Source: a bacterium
Lineage (GTDB): Bacteria; Patescibacteriota; JAUYIX01
Reading direction: 5' to 3'
NCBI GenBank assembly: GCA_030688115.1
Contig: JAUYIX010000010.1
Span: 1-13,518 of the forward strand
Length of the DNA stretch: 13,518 bases
Shown: positions 6,921 through 12,864 of the stretch, in pieces
How positions within the stretch are numbered: position 1 is the first letter of the stretch
Layout of the letters: each line of letters opens with the position of its first letter
Notes under the pieces: model-generated
Seen by the model: the letters and a program-made list of their open reading frames with translations, nothing else
What the model was told of the DNA's origin: nothing
The model's database searches: none
Program-made: the position numbers and the translations under genes

Positions 6921-8060
6921 ATGTCTCAGCGCTCAATTACTTTTTTGTTACTTGGTTTTGTGGTTGGCGTGTGGGCGGCGACCGCAGCCGGCGGAGCCCT
7001 GGCGCTCTTTATAGTAGGCGCGGGGCTCGGGATATTTTCTCTGCTAATGCATCACTCCTGGCTGCGAGCGGCGGCGCTTGGTTTTTTTATCGGGGTCGTC
7101 AGGCTCGCGCTCCCGATCGGACAGACGGACGTCACAACCCAAACGGTCAGTCAGATACAGCAGGCTGCGGTGCAGCGCATCCAACAAGCGGTCCCATACC
7201 CGGCCAATGGTTTGGTAGCCGGTATACTTTTTGGCTTTAGGGACGACATCCCACGCGATCTAACCAACGCCATGCGTAGCGCCGGTCTCTCGCACCTACT
7301 TGCCGTGAGCGGGTTTAACGTGACCATTTTAGCGGTCTCCTTTGCGCATCTGGCCAAATACTTTTTTGGGCCGCGCCTGCGAGCAGCGCTCACCATTTTG
7401 ATCGTAGCTGGATACGTCGTGCTGTGCGGTAGTGGCCCACCGATCCTGCGTGCCGGACTCATGGGCGGGATTGCGGCGCTGGTTCATACAAGTGGACGGG
7501 CAGTGATTGCGCGCAGAACACTCCTGGCCGCCGCGGTCCTGCTCCTGCTTATAGACCCATTTGCTTTGCGTTTTGATGTCGGGTTCCAGTTATCGCTCGC
7601 CGCCACATTTGGGCTGCTAACCTTGAGCCCGCTCATTCAGCGTCTGGTTACAAAAGTGCCGAGTTTGTTTGGCATGCGCGACGCGGGTGTCGCCAGTGTT
7701 GCGGCGAGTCTGTCCACGCTGCCCGTCGTGGTGGCCGTCTTTGGTGTGGCCCCGCTCTACGGGGTCATTGCCAATATGTTGGCCGCACCACTCATCCCGC
7801 CGCTCATGCTCTTGGGCGCGTTGGCTCTGCTGGGAGGATCTTCTATTGTCGGCACCTCGGTAGGCACTCTGACCGCCTATCTGGTAGAACTCCTCTCAGC
7901 CATCGCTCGTACGACCGAGCGCTTACCTCACGCCGCGATCCAGCTCAGCACGATCAGCGCGCTGGCGCTCATGACGGCAGCTCTTTTAGGGATTTTTGCG
8001 GCGCTTGTACTTCGTAAATCGGTCCACAGCCGACGAGCAGCGCGACCTTTGCTACTATAA
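6921..8060 (+). CDS. comEC: ComEC/Rec2 competence channel, membrane domain only
   Basis: The product is a 379-residue polytopic membrane protein with about ten hydrophobic segments. It carries the Competence-domain signatures G-L-S-H-L-L-A-V-S-G-F-N-V (122-134) and G-P-P-I-L-R-A-G-L-M-G (172-182). ComEC forms the inner-membrane pore that takes up single-stranded DNA during transformation. Full-length proteins are usually 700-800 residues, with an N-terminal OB-fold region (DUF4131), this membrane domain and a C-terminal metallo-beta-lactamase domain. Here only about 95 residues precede the membrane motif, too few for the OB domain, and the lactamase domain is a separate gene at 9041. This is a split ComEC. 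The start follows the ftsZ terminator by about 80 bases; a promoter was not clearly found. The stop codon overlaps the next gene's promoter. Confidence 0.9.
   Translation: MSQRSITFLLLGFVVGVWAATAAGGALALFIVGAGLGIFSLLMHHSWLRAAALGFFIGVVRLALPIGQTDVTTQTVSQIQQAAVQRIQQAVPYPANGLVAGILFGFRDDIPRDLTNAMRSAGLSHLLAVSGFNVTILAVSFAHLAKYFFGPRLRAALTILIVAGYVVLCGSGPPILRAGLMGGIAALVHTSGRAVIARRTLLAAAVLLLLIDPFALRFDVGFQLSLAATFGLLTLSPLIQRLVTKVPSLFGMRDAGVASVAASLSTLPVVVAVFGVAPLYGVIANMLAAPLIPPLMLLGALALLGGSSIVGTSVGTLTAYLVELLSAIARTTERLPHAAIQLSTISALALMTAALLGIFAALVLRKSVHSRRAARPLLL
8050..8058 (+). promoter_or_regulatory. Extended -10 promoter for the 293-residue gene
   Basis: TGC-TACTAT matches the extended -10 form (TGn plus a 4-of-6 hexamer) within the last codons of comEC. 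The expected start point, 7 bases beyond 8058, coincides with the A of the ATG at 8065, predicting a leaderless mRNA. This also decides the start codon of the next gene. Confidence 0.55.
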
Positions 8061-8064
8061 ACGC

Positions 8065-8946
8065 ATGAAAAAGGCGGTTCTACTGTATCTGGAGCAAGAG
8101 CCACGCAAGGTGGGTGCTGCCGTGCGTGCGGTCATGAAAGGTGAGGAGTTTTGCCAGCTACCGGATGCAGCCCAGACACACAAACTTGCCCGGCAAAAAA
8201 AGCCTGACGGGGTGGTATTTGTGGCCTCACAGGAGGCTGACTGGTCGGTGTTGGGCACGCATGGAGAACCGCTTGACCTGGAGCTGGCCTCGGCGATTGC
8301 CGGCGAGAGCAGCGGGACGGGTTGGGTACGCGAGTCGAGTGGCCGCGGTAAAGTTGCCATGTGGGCGATCAGCGATGGTGTGCGTGCGGCCGAGCCGCAA
8401 CTCATGACTGAGGATAAGGCCCTCTCTTATCTCAGGACCGCCGGGGTCAATGAGCGTCTCTTGAATTTTAATGCCAAGGATCATCTCGATCGTGAGTCAA
8501 CCAAGCTTGGTAAACACGTCGACGCTTTGTTTGGTTTTACGCGGGTGCCGGCCGCTGATGCTGCCGATCAAAATACAAAAAAAACGGGAGAACAAGAGGT
8601 GCGCGAGGCGCTGGCCGACAAAAAAGTCACAGAAAAAACGCTGACCCTAGAACGGTTTTTGGATCGGGCGGTTAAGCATAAAGGTGTGCGAGCCATTGCG
8701 CGGGCGCAGATCGAGGAGCAGCTTAAGAGTGAGGGGTTTGTTGGCCTCTTGGCCATCACAAATCCGGTCCCGGAGGGGCACTTTTGTGAGGCCTTTAATG
8801 CCGAGTCGTACTCGTTTACCAGCAATGGACCGTATGTCTGGTTTGATTGGTTTTGCGAGGAGGCCTGTGAGCCGGAGCTGGCCGCCGAGAAAGCTTTTCC
8901 GGCTTGTGATTTAAAGTTTCGTTTGCAGCGCTCGGACGAACTATAA
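8065..8946 (+). CDS. Protein of unknown function between the two comEC pieces
   Basis: I do not recognise this 293-residue protein. The ATG at 8065 is chosen over one at 7996 because the longer form would overlap comEC by 65 bases and an extended -10 promoter points exactly at 8065. It has no signal peptide or membrane segment. The N-terminus (M-K-K-A-V-L-L-Y-L) looks like a buried beta strand, and V-V-F-V-A (50-54) like another, suggesting an alpha/beta fold. A lysine- and glutamate-rich linker spans about 165-190. The C-terminal third is aromatic and cysteine-bearing: C241, C264, C268 and C281, with W-F-D-W-F-C-E-E-A-C at 259-268. These could bind a metal, but spacing fits no family I know. 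Its position inside a split comEC suggests a link to DNA uptake or simple insertion; neither is shown. Confidence 0.8.
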   Translation: MKKAVLLYLEQEPRKVGAAVRAVMKGEEFCQLPDAAQTHKLARQKKPDGVVFVASQEADWSVLGTHGEPLDLELASAIAGESSGTGWVRESSGRGKVAMWAISDGVRAAEPQLMTEDKALSYLRTAGVNERLLNFNAKDHLDRESTKLGKHVDALFGFTRVPAADAADQNTKKTGEQEVREALADKKVTEKTLTLERFLDRAVKHKGVRAIARAQIEEQLKSEGFVGLLAITNPVPEGHFCEAFNAESYSFTSNGPYVWFDWFCEEACEPELAAEKAFPACDLKFRLQRSDEL

Positions 8947-8977
8947 AAAACTCCGGCGGCTCTATGAGGCTCTCTTT

Positions 8978-9007
8978 TTGAACCAATTTGAGCCCATGGG
9001 ATTTAAT
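8978..9007 (+). promoter_or_regulatory. Possible promoter for the comEC metallo-beta-lactamase gene
   Basis: TTGAAC (8978-8983) and TTTAAT (9002-9007) are separated by 18 bases. The -10 box matches 5 of 6 positions and the -35 box 4 of 6. The start point would be near 9014, leaving about 27 bases before the start codon. Alternative AT-rich hexamers overlap, so this is tentative. Confidence 0.3.
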
Positions 9008-9040
9008 ATTTGCTTAAGTTTTGTGCGCTAGGGTCGTGTT

Positions 9041-9859
9041 GTGATGCCGCAAGAACTCACAACCTGGAGGCGACTGGCACTTGTTATGTTGCTATGCGTG
9101 TCGATCATTTTGGTCGCGCATGAGGAGTACCGCCGCGGCCAGCCTCGCCTGGTTGTACTGGACGTTGGACAGGGTGATGCACTCTATATCCGCACACCCG
9201 AGCACCAAGATATTTTGATCGATGCTGGCCGCGGCGATCAGGTTATCTCCCAGCTCACGCGCGAGATGCCCTACTCAGATCGCACCATCGAGCTTGCGAT
9301 CGCTACGCACTTTGATGCCGACCACATTGGTGGCTTTGAACCGCTTTTGAAACAAATGACGATTAAGCTTTTTGCAACCAATGGGGCCACTCCAACGACC
9401 AAGCTGGGCAATGAGGTTATGGAGTTGGCAACACAAGAGCCGGCCGAGCTGATTGTTTTACATGCCGGCGCGCGCGTATCGGGAGACTCTTACCTTTTGG
9501 ATGTGCTTTGGCCGCGCGACGGCAGCGAGTCAGCCAACAAAGGTAGCCTGGTCGCGCTGCTCAAAACCGCACAGGCCTCGGTCATGCTAACCGGGGATGC
9601 GGATAATTCTGTTGAGCGCAGCTTGATCGCCAGTGGCGCCGATCTCAAAGCTGATGTACTCAAAGTGGGACATCACGGGAGCAAGAGCAGTAGTTCTACC
9701 GAATTTTTACAAAGCGTAGGCGGGGCGCGCGCACTTATCTCGGTGGGAGCGACCAACCGCTATGGTCATCCGACCGAGGAGGTTATCGAGCGGTTGACTC
9801 AAGCCGGATACGCGATCGAGCGGACCGACCAAGATGGTAGTATCACGGTCCCGCTTTGA
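9041..9859 (+). CDS. ComEC-type metallo-beta-lactamase-fold protein with N-terminal anchor
   Basis: The 272-residue product equals the C-terminal domain of ComEC as a separate protein. A hydrophobic segment at 11-27 probably anchors it in the membrane. It then shows D-V-G-Q-G-D-A (41-47), the metal motif T-H-F-D-A-D-H-I-G-G (89-98), L-T-G-D-A-D (183-188), V-L-K-V-G-H-H-G-S-K-S-S (206-217) and Y-G-H-P (241-244). This order is typical of the ComEC lactamase domain, thought to degrade the non-transported DNA strand; the first-site D in place of the second histidine (HxDxDH) is a known variant. Start may be GTG at 9041 or the adjacent ATG at 9044, which differ by one residue. It should work with the channel encoded at 6921. 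The TGA stop shows that TGA is not reassigned. Confidence 0.9.
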   Translation: MMPQELTTWRRLALVMLLCVSIILVAHEEYRRGQPRLVVLDVGQGDALYIRTPEHQDILIDAGRGDQVISQLTREMPYSDRTIELAIATHFDADHIGGFEPLLKQMTIKLFATNGATPTTKLGNEVMELATQEPAELIVLHAGARVSGDSYLLDVLWPRDGSESANKGSLVALLKTAQASVMLTGDADNSVERSLIASGADLKADVLKVGHHGSKSSSSTEFLQSVGGARALISVGATNRYGHPTEEVIERLTQAGYAIERTDQDGSITVPL

Positions 9860-9904
9860 GCCCATCTCTGCGGACATACATACCTGTTTAGCCGCCGCAG
9901 TCTC

Positions 9905-9933
9905 TTGCGCCCGGGCCTCGCATGCCCTACAAT
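9905..9933 (+). promoter_or_regulatory. Sigma70 promoter of ndk
   Basis: TTGCGC (9905-9910) and TACAAT (9928-9933) are separated by exactly 17 bases; the -10 box matches 5 of 6 positions. The start point falls near 9940, two bases before the ATG at 9942, predicting a nearly leaderless mRNA. This is the main reason for not using an in-frame ATG at 9834. Confidence 0.75.
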
Positions 9934-9941
9934 CATCACAA

Positions 9942-10586
9942 ATGACACAAGACCCCAGCGGTTCTGCCGAGAGCCAACTCAATGATATCCCAGAACTACA
10001 AGAGCGAGCGGTGGTGCTGGTAAAACCCGACGGGGTCGTTAGGGGATTGGTCGGTAAAATTATTGCGCGCTTTGAGGATGCCGGTCTCAAGCTGGTTGGC
10101 CTTAAACTGGTTAAAATCTCAAGAGACTTTGCTAATCGACACCAGCCCGAGAGCGAAGACTGGATAAAAGGCCTCGGTCAAAATACGCTCAACACCTATA
10201 AAGAGCACGGCCGCGATCCCGCTAAAGAACTGGGCACCGACGACGCATTGGAGATCGGAAAAAAAGTTGCTAACTGGAATATTGATTTTTTGACCTCGGG
10301 TCCGATCGTAGCCATGGCCTGGGAGGGGCATAGTGCGATCAAGCAAGTCAGAAAACTGGTCGGTCACACGCTGCCGATTTTTGCCGTACCCGGCACTATT
10401 CGCGGTGATTTTTCTAAAGATAGTCCGGCCCTCGCAAACGCCATGAAGCGCAGTGTCCGAAACGTCGTGCACGCCTCGGGCAACAAGGAGGAGGCCGAGC
10501 ATGAGCTGGCCCTCTGGTTTGGTCCGGAAGAACTTTACGCTTACGAGCGAACCGACTGGACCGGGATGTTCGGCCGGATCAAGTAA
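9942..10586 (+). CDS. ndk: Nucleoside diphosphate kinase, long form with insertion
   Basis: Ndk transfers the gamma phosphate of ATP to nucleoside diphosphates through a phosphohistidine. The product has V-V-L-V-K-P-D-G-V (24-32), F-L-T-S-G-P-I-V-A-M (116-125), the T-I-R-G-D-F (152-157) loop and the active-site segment N-V-V-H-A-S-G (174-180) with catalytic H177; the common form is N-x-x-H-G-S-D. At 214 residues it is far above the usual 140-150. About 20 residues are added at the N-terminus, and about 40 are inserted at roughly 68-112 (including K-E-L-G-T-D-D-A-L-E-I-G-K), before the nucleotide-binding strand. I recall similar insertions in other CPR and some archaeal Ndks, so this is probably a lineage form, not a fusion. 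The start at 9942 is set by the promoter; a longer reading from 9834 would overlap the previous gene. Confidence 0.92.
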   Translation: MTQDPSGSAESQLNDIPELQERAVVLVKPDGVVRGLVGKIIARFEDAGLKLVGLKLVKISRDFANRHQPESEDWIKGLGQNTLNTYKEHGRDPAKELGTDDALEIGKKVANWNIDFLTSGPIVAMAWEGHSAIKQVRKLVGHTLPIFAVPGTIRGDFSKDSPALANAMKRSVRNVVHASGNKEEAEHELALWFGPEELYAYERTDWTGMFGRIK

Positions 10587-10895
10587 ACCTGCAGGTCGAG
10601 TAAACGTAACTTTAAGTATCTCTCAAAAAATGAGACAAAAACGTGAACTCGCTACATGCGGTTCACACAGAGAACACGTGCGCACGCTAAACTGAGTTTG
10701 GCTCTTTTAATGACTTACCTCTTATTGCCAATCAATTGTCTTATTGAGGGAATCCGTCGTCGCTTGCGAGTATAGAATACCTATCGACTTGCGGGCGAGG
10801 GGATTACAAACGTCACCAATCGTGTGCCGTACCCACCATTATAATTAGTGAGACAATACGTAGGAAGTCCATTTAACTCGTATACAGCCCAATAG
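10587..10895. other. Gene-free interval after ndk
   Basis: No coding frame here looks real on either strand. The interval is more AT-rich than its surroundings. It contains the palindrome ACCTGCAGGT (10587-10596) right after the ndk stop. A bulged hairpin follows (GTGAAC/GTTCAC, 10643-10648 with 10661-10666, extended by CGC/GCG around the loop TACAT), and then the palindrome CGTGCGCACG (10677-10686). A -10-like TATAGAAT occurs at 10771-10778, without a good -35 box. A plus-strand terminator follows at 10896, so a transcript of roughly 140 bases is possible. It does not match tRNA, tmRNA, SRP RNA or RNase P RNA signatures that I can recognise. Confidence 0.5.
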
Positions 10896-10928
10896 ACCGC
10901 TCCTAATCTGAGAGCGGTTTGTTGTTTT
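10896..10928 (+). terminator. Intrinsic terminator on the plus strand
   Basis: ACCGCTC (10896-10902) pairs with GAGCGGT (10912-10918) over a nine-base loop, followed by TTTGTTGTTTT. The T-rich tail is only on the plus strand, so it does not serve rpmB. It ends either a long ndk 3' region or a separate small transcript, and it shields the converging rpmB gene from read-through. Confidence 0.75.
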
Positions 10929-10932
10929 GCCG

Positions 10933-10965
10933 GCCAAACTACAGTGTACCGGCCTGTAGTTTGGC
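10933..10965 (-). other. Perfect 12-bp hairpin containing the rpmB stop codon
   Basis: GCCAAACTACAG (10933-10944) and CTGTAGTTTGGC (10954-10965) are exact inverted repeats around a nine-base loop. Read on the minus strand, the stem covers the last codons of rpmB and its TAG stop. No T run follows on either strand, so it may be a 3'-end stabiliser or a T-less terminator. Confidence 0.7.
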
Positions 10966-11142
10966 TACGCGCGCCGGGACCCGACCCGATTTGAGGCAAT
11001 TGACGCAAACCCGGTAGCGCTTGCCCGCAATCGTACGCGGCTGCAAGTTGATCTTGCGCTTGGTGAGCGTGGCTATATTTGAGTGGCTGCGTCGGTTTCC
11101 CTTTGCGGCCCCTCGTTCACAGATATCACAGCGTTGTGCCAT
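10939..11142 (-). CDS. rpmB: 50S ribosomal protein L28 (bL28), zinc-binding form
   Basis: The 67-residue basic product is bL28, a large-subunit protein near the E site. It has two zinc-ribbon pairs, C5-x-x-C8 and C46-x-x-C49, so it is the C+ (zinc-binding) paralogue type. Family features include C-D-I-C at the start, N-R-R-S-H-S (16-21), K-R-K-I-N-L-Q-P (28-35) and K-R-Y-R-V-C-V-N-C-L-K-S-G (41-53). The reading frame stays open upstream, but the ATG at 11142 gives the canonical N-terminus, and a strong promoter ends 10 bases before it. It is the only minus-strand gene here and is expressed alone; its promoter is interleaved with that of the divergent site-2 protease gene. Confidence 0.94.
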   Translation of the reverse strand: MAQRCDICERGAAKGNRRSHSNIATLTKRKINLQPRTIAGKRYRVCVNCLKSGRVPARVAKLQAGTL

Positions 11143-11152
11143 AGGTCTCACG

Positions 11153-11181
11153 AGAGTAGCGGTCTTGTGGCATACCGTCAA
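11153..11181 (-). promoter_or_regulatory. Sigma70 promoter of rpmB
   Basis: On the minus strand TTGACG (11181-11176) and TACTCT (11158-11153) are separated by exactly 17 bases. The -35 box matches 5 of 6 positions. The start point is near 11146, 3-4 bases before the ATG, so the mRNA is nearly leaderless. It overlaps the plus-strand promoter at 11165-11193. Confidence 0.8.
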
Positions 11182-11193
11182 CTCCCGTAGTCT
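11165..11193 (+). promoter_or_regulatory. Promoter of the site-2 protease gene, overlapping the rpmB promoter
   Basis: TTGTGG (11165-11170) and TAGTCT (11188-11193) are separated by exactly 17 bases. The expected start point, 7 bases beyond the -10 box, is the A of the ATG at 11200, predicting a leaderless mRNA. The rpmB -35 box (11176-11181) lies inside this promoter's spacer on the other strand, so both cannot be occupied by polymerase at once. Confidence 0.6.
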
Positions 11194-11199
11194 AGTCAC

Positions 11200-11844
11200 A
11201 TGCCTCTTGACCAGCTCGCAACAAATCCACTTGCTTTTGTGGCCGCAATGGTTGCCCTGGTGATCGGAATTACCGTTCACGAGTTCAGCCATGCCTTGGC
11301 AGCCCATCGGCAGGGTGATCCCACTCCTGCCTCTCAGGGCCGGCTAACGCTCAATCCGTTGCGTCATCTAGATCCGCTCGGCACCATTTTTTTGCTGGTA
11401 GCCGGATTTGGCTGGGGTAAGCCGGTCCAATTTAATCCGAGCTACCTCAAAAACCCGCGGGTTGGCTCGGTAATCGTTGGGCTGGCAGGTCCGGCCGCCA
11501 ATTTACTGATGGTGCTCGTGTTTGGCGTAATCCTACGTGTCCTATTATCGGTGGACATTTTTAGCCCCGAGAGCGGTATTTTTATCTTTTTGTACTCATT
11601 GATCCTGATGAACCTCGTGTTGTTAGCCTTTAACCTCATCCCCATTCCACCGCTGGACGGATCCAAAGTGCTTTTAGCGATCTTACCGGACAGCGCGCGC
11701 TCTTTTGCCTTTTGGCTGAACCGCTACGGCACTTTTTTACTCTTTGGGTTGATTATCGTTGACCGCTTGTTGCCCGTTTCTATTTTAGGGACGCTCTTTG
11801 GCTGGCTGATCGATCTGACGTTTTCGCTTATTTTGGGGCTGTGA
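11200..11844 (+). CDS. Site-2 protease, M50-family membrane metalloprotease
   Basis: The 214-residue product is a polytopic membrane protein with the zinc motif H-E-F-S-H (27-31) inside the first hydrophobic segment. The third zinc ligand is D153 in N-L-I-P-I-P-P-L-D-G-S-K-V (145-157). G-L-A-G-P-A-A-N (94-101) is also typical of the compact M50 subgroup. Such enzymes cleave transmembrane substrates within the bilayer, often in stress or sigma-factor signalling, but this short form lacks a PDZ domain and its substrate is unknown. The ATG at 11200 is supported by a promoter whose start point falls on it. It ends in TGA; the rpsL promoter begins 46 bases later. It diverges from rpmB. Confidence 0.9.
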   Translation: MPLDQLATNPLAFVAAMVALVIGITVHEFSHALAAHRQGDPTPASQGRLTLNPLRHLDPLGTIFLLVAGFGWGKPVQFNPSYLKNPRVGSVIVGLAGPAANLLMVLVFGVILRVLLSVDIFSPESGIFIFLYSLILMNLVLLAFNLIPIPPLDGSKVLLAILPDSARSFAFWLNRYGTFLLFGLIIVDRLLPVSILGTLFGWLIDLTFSLILGL

Positions 11845-11890
11845 GTTACGGCCTTAAGATACGGTCTAGTGGCTGCAAAGAGCCTTGCTA

Positions 11891-11919
11891 TTGCGCTCAA
11901 AAGCTGTTCTTGTTAGAGT
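11891..11919 (+). promoter_or_regulatory. Sigma70 promoter of the str operon (rpsL-rpsG-fusA)
   Basis: TTGCGC (11891-11896) and TAGAGT (11914-11919) are separated by exactly 17 bases, and TGT before the -10 box gives the extended -10 feature. The start point is near 11926, leaving about 8 bases before the rpsL ATG and no Shine-Dalgarno sequence. Confidence 0.75.
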
Positions 11920-11933
11920 CTGAATTCTGATCT

Positions 11934-12359
11934 ATGCCGACGACAAACCAGTTAGTTAGACAGGGTCGCCACAAGCAGACCCGTAAATCAAAAAGCCCTG
12001 CCCTGCAGCGCACTTTTAACACGATTCACCAGCGACCCGTGTTTTTGCCAAAGGGGAGCCCTTTTAAGCGCGGTGTCTGTGTCAAAGTCGGAACCGTCAC
12101 CCCAAAAAAGCCAAACTCTGCCTTGCGTAAGTTCGCCCGTGTCAGGTTGACCAACGGTATGGAAGTCACGGCCTACATCCCCGGAGTGGGACACAACCTG
12201 CAAGAACACTCGGTCGTTTTGATCCGCGGTGGTCGCGTTAAAGATTTGCCGGGAGTGCGTTATCACATCGTGCGTGGTGTTTTGGATACGGCGGGAGTTG
12301 CTGATCGCAACCAGGGCCGTAGCAAATACGGTGCCAAGCGTCCTAAAAAAGACAAATAA
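11934..12359 (+). CDS. rpsL: 30S ribosomal protein S12 (uS12)
   Basis: uS12 sits at the decoding centre of the small subunit. The 141-residue product shows N-Q-L-V-R (5-9), K-R-G-V-C (45-49), T-P-K-K-P-N-S-A-L-R-K (56-66), and R-G-G-R-V-K-D-L-P-G-V-R-Y-H (98-111). K58 and K59 match the decoding-site lysines of E. coli S12, and D104 is the residue that RimO methylthiolates in bacteria that have RimO. It is about 17 residues longer than the E. coli protein (124). Most of the excess is an insertion around 25-43 between S-P-A-L and P-F-K-R-G-V-C, at the same place as the known insertion in Firmicutes S12. It heads the str operon, with rpsG 16 bases downstream. Confidence 0.97.
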   Translation: MPTTNQLVRQGRHKQTRKSKSPALQRTFNTIHQRPVFLPKGSPFKRGVCVKVGTVTPKKPNSALRKFARVRLTNGMEVTAYIPGVGHNLQEHSVVLIRGGRVKDLPGVRYHIVRGVLDTAGVADRNQGRSKYGAKRPKKDK

Positions 12360-12375
12360 CTTTATCTAGTCAGTC

Positions 12376-12843
12376 ATGCGCAGAAACAAAGCTCAACAAC
12401 GCCCCGTCACACCCGATCCACGTTACAACAACGAGTTAGTTGGTCGCTTTATTAACAACATAATGGAGCGCGGCAAAAAGGGTGCAGCGCGCTCGATCGT
12501 CTATGATGCTTTTGACACGATAAAAGAGCGCATCAAAAAAGATCCGCTCGATATATTTGTCTTGGACATCAAATATGTCAGCCCCAACGTTGAGCTTAAG
12601 GCCCGACGTATTGGTGGCGCTAACTATCAGGTCCCGGTCGAGGTACGCGGTGAGCGCAAGGTCGCCTTGGCCTTCCGCTGGATCAGCGATGCTGCCGCCT
12701 CACGTAAGGGTATGCCGATGGCATTGCGCTTGGCCAACGAGCTGATCGAGGCCAGCCAAAAACAGGGCGCGGCAATCAAAAAACGAGAAGAGACCTATCG
12801 CATGGCCGAGGCCAACAAAGCCTTTGCTCATTTTGCCTGGTAA
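12376..12843 (+). CDS. rpsG: 30S ribosomal protein S7 (uS7)
   Basis: uS7 organises the 3' major domain (head) of 16S rRNA and contacts the E-site tRNA. The 155-residue product has the standard length. It shows M-R-R-N-K-A near the start, F-I-N-N-I-M-E-R-G-K-K (26-36), N-V-E-L-K-A-R-R-I-G-G-A-N-Y-Q-V-P (71-87), R-W-I-S-D-A-A-A-S-R-K and the typical end M-A-E-A-N-K-A-F-A-H-F. It is the second gene of the str operon, 16 bases after rpsL and 21 bases before fusA. No ribosome-binding site precedes the ATG, although internal operon genes usually have one. Confidence 0.97.
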   Translation: MRRNKAQQRPVTPDPRYNNELVGRFINNIMERGKKGAARSIVYDAFDTIKERIKKDPLDIFVLDIKYVSPNVELKARRIGGANYQVPVEVRGERKVALAFRWISDAAASRKGMPMALRLANELIEASQKQGAAIKKREETYRMAEANKAFAHFAW

Positions 12844-12864
12844 TCGCATAGATCTAAAACTGAC

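Noticed and set aside
7219..7228. A GGTATACT within comEC that looks like the -10 elements before dgkA and ftsA
   Set aside because: It lies in codons for conserved Gly-Ile-Leu of the competence domain and has no gene start downstream, so coincidence is likely.
7996..8064. An upstream in-frame ATG that would add 23 residues to the 293-residue protein
   Set aside because: It would overlap comEC by 65 bases, and an extended -10 promoter points exactly at the ATG at 8065.
8947..8980. A terminator after the 293-residue gene, suggested by GGCTC...GAGGC and a T run
   Set aside because: The stem is five positions with a mismatch; too weak to call.
9834..9941. An in-frame ATG that would lengthen Ndk by 36 residues
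   Set aside because: It overlaps the end of the previous gene, adds no Ndk-like sequence, and lies upstream of the promoter whose start point is next to 9942.
10785..10895. A tRNA, tmRNA or SRP RNA in the gap after ndk
   Set aside because: No T-arm GGTTCGA-type sequence, no CCA-ended acceptor stem and no SRP core motif could be found by eye.
10781..11008. A 75-residue minus-strand frame after rpmB
   Set aside because: It overlaps rpmB in another frame, has no start signal and resembles nothing; it crosses two hairpins typical of non-coding DNA.
11143..11307. An N-terminal extension of L28 from an open frame upstream
   Set aside because: The extension runs into the divergent protease gene and across the rpmB promoter; the ATG at 11142 gives the standard N-terminus.
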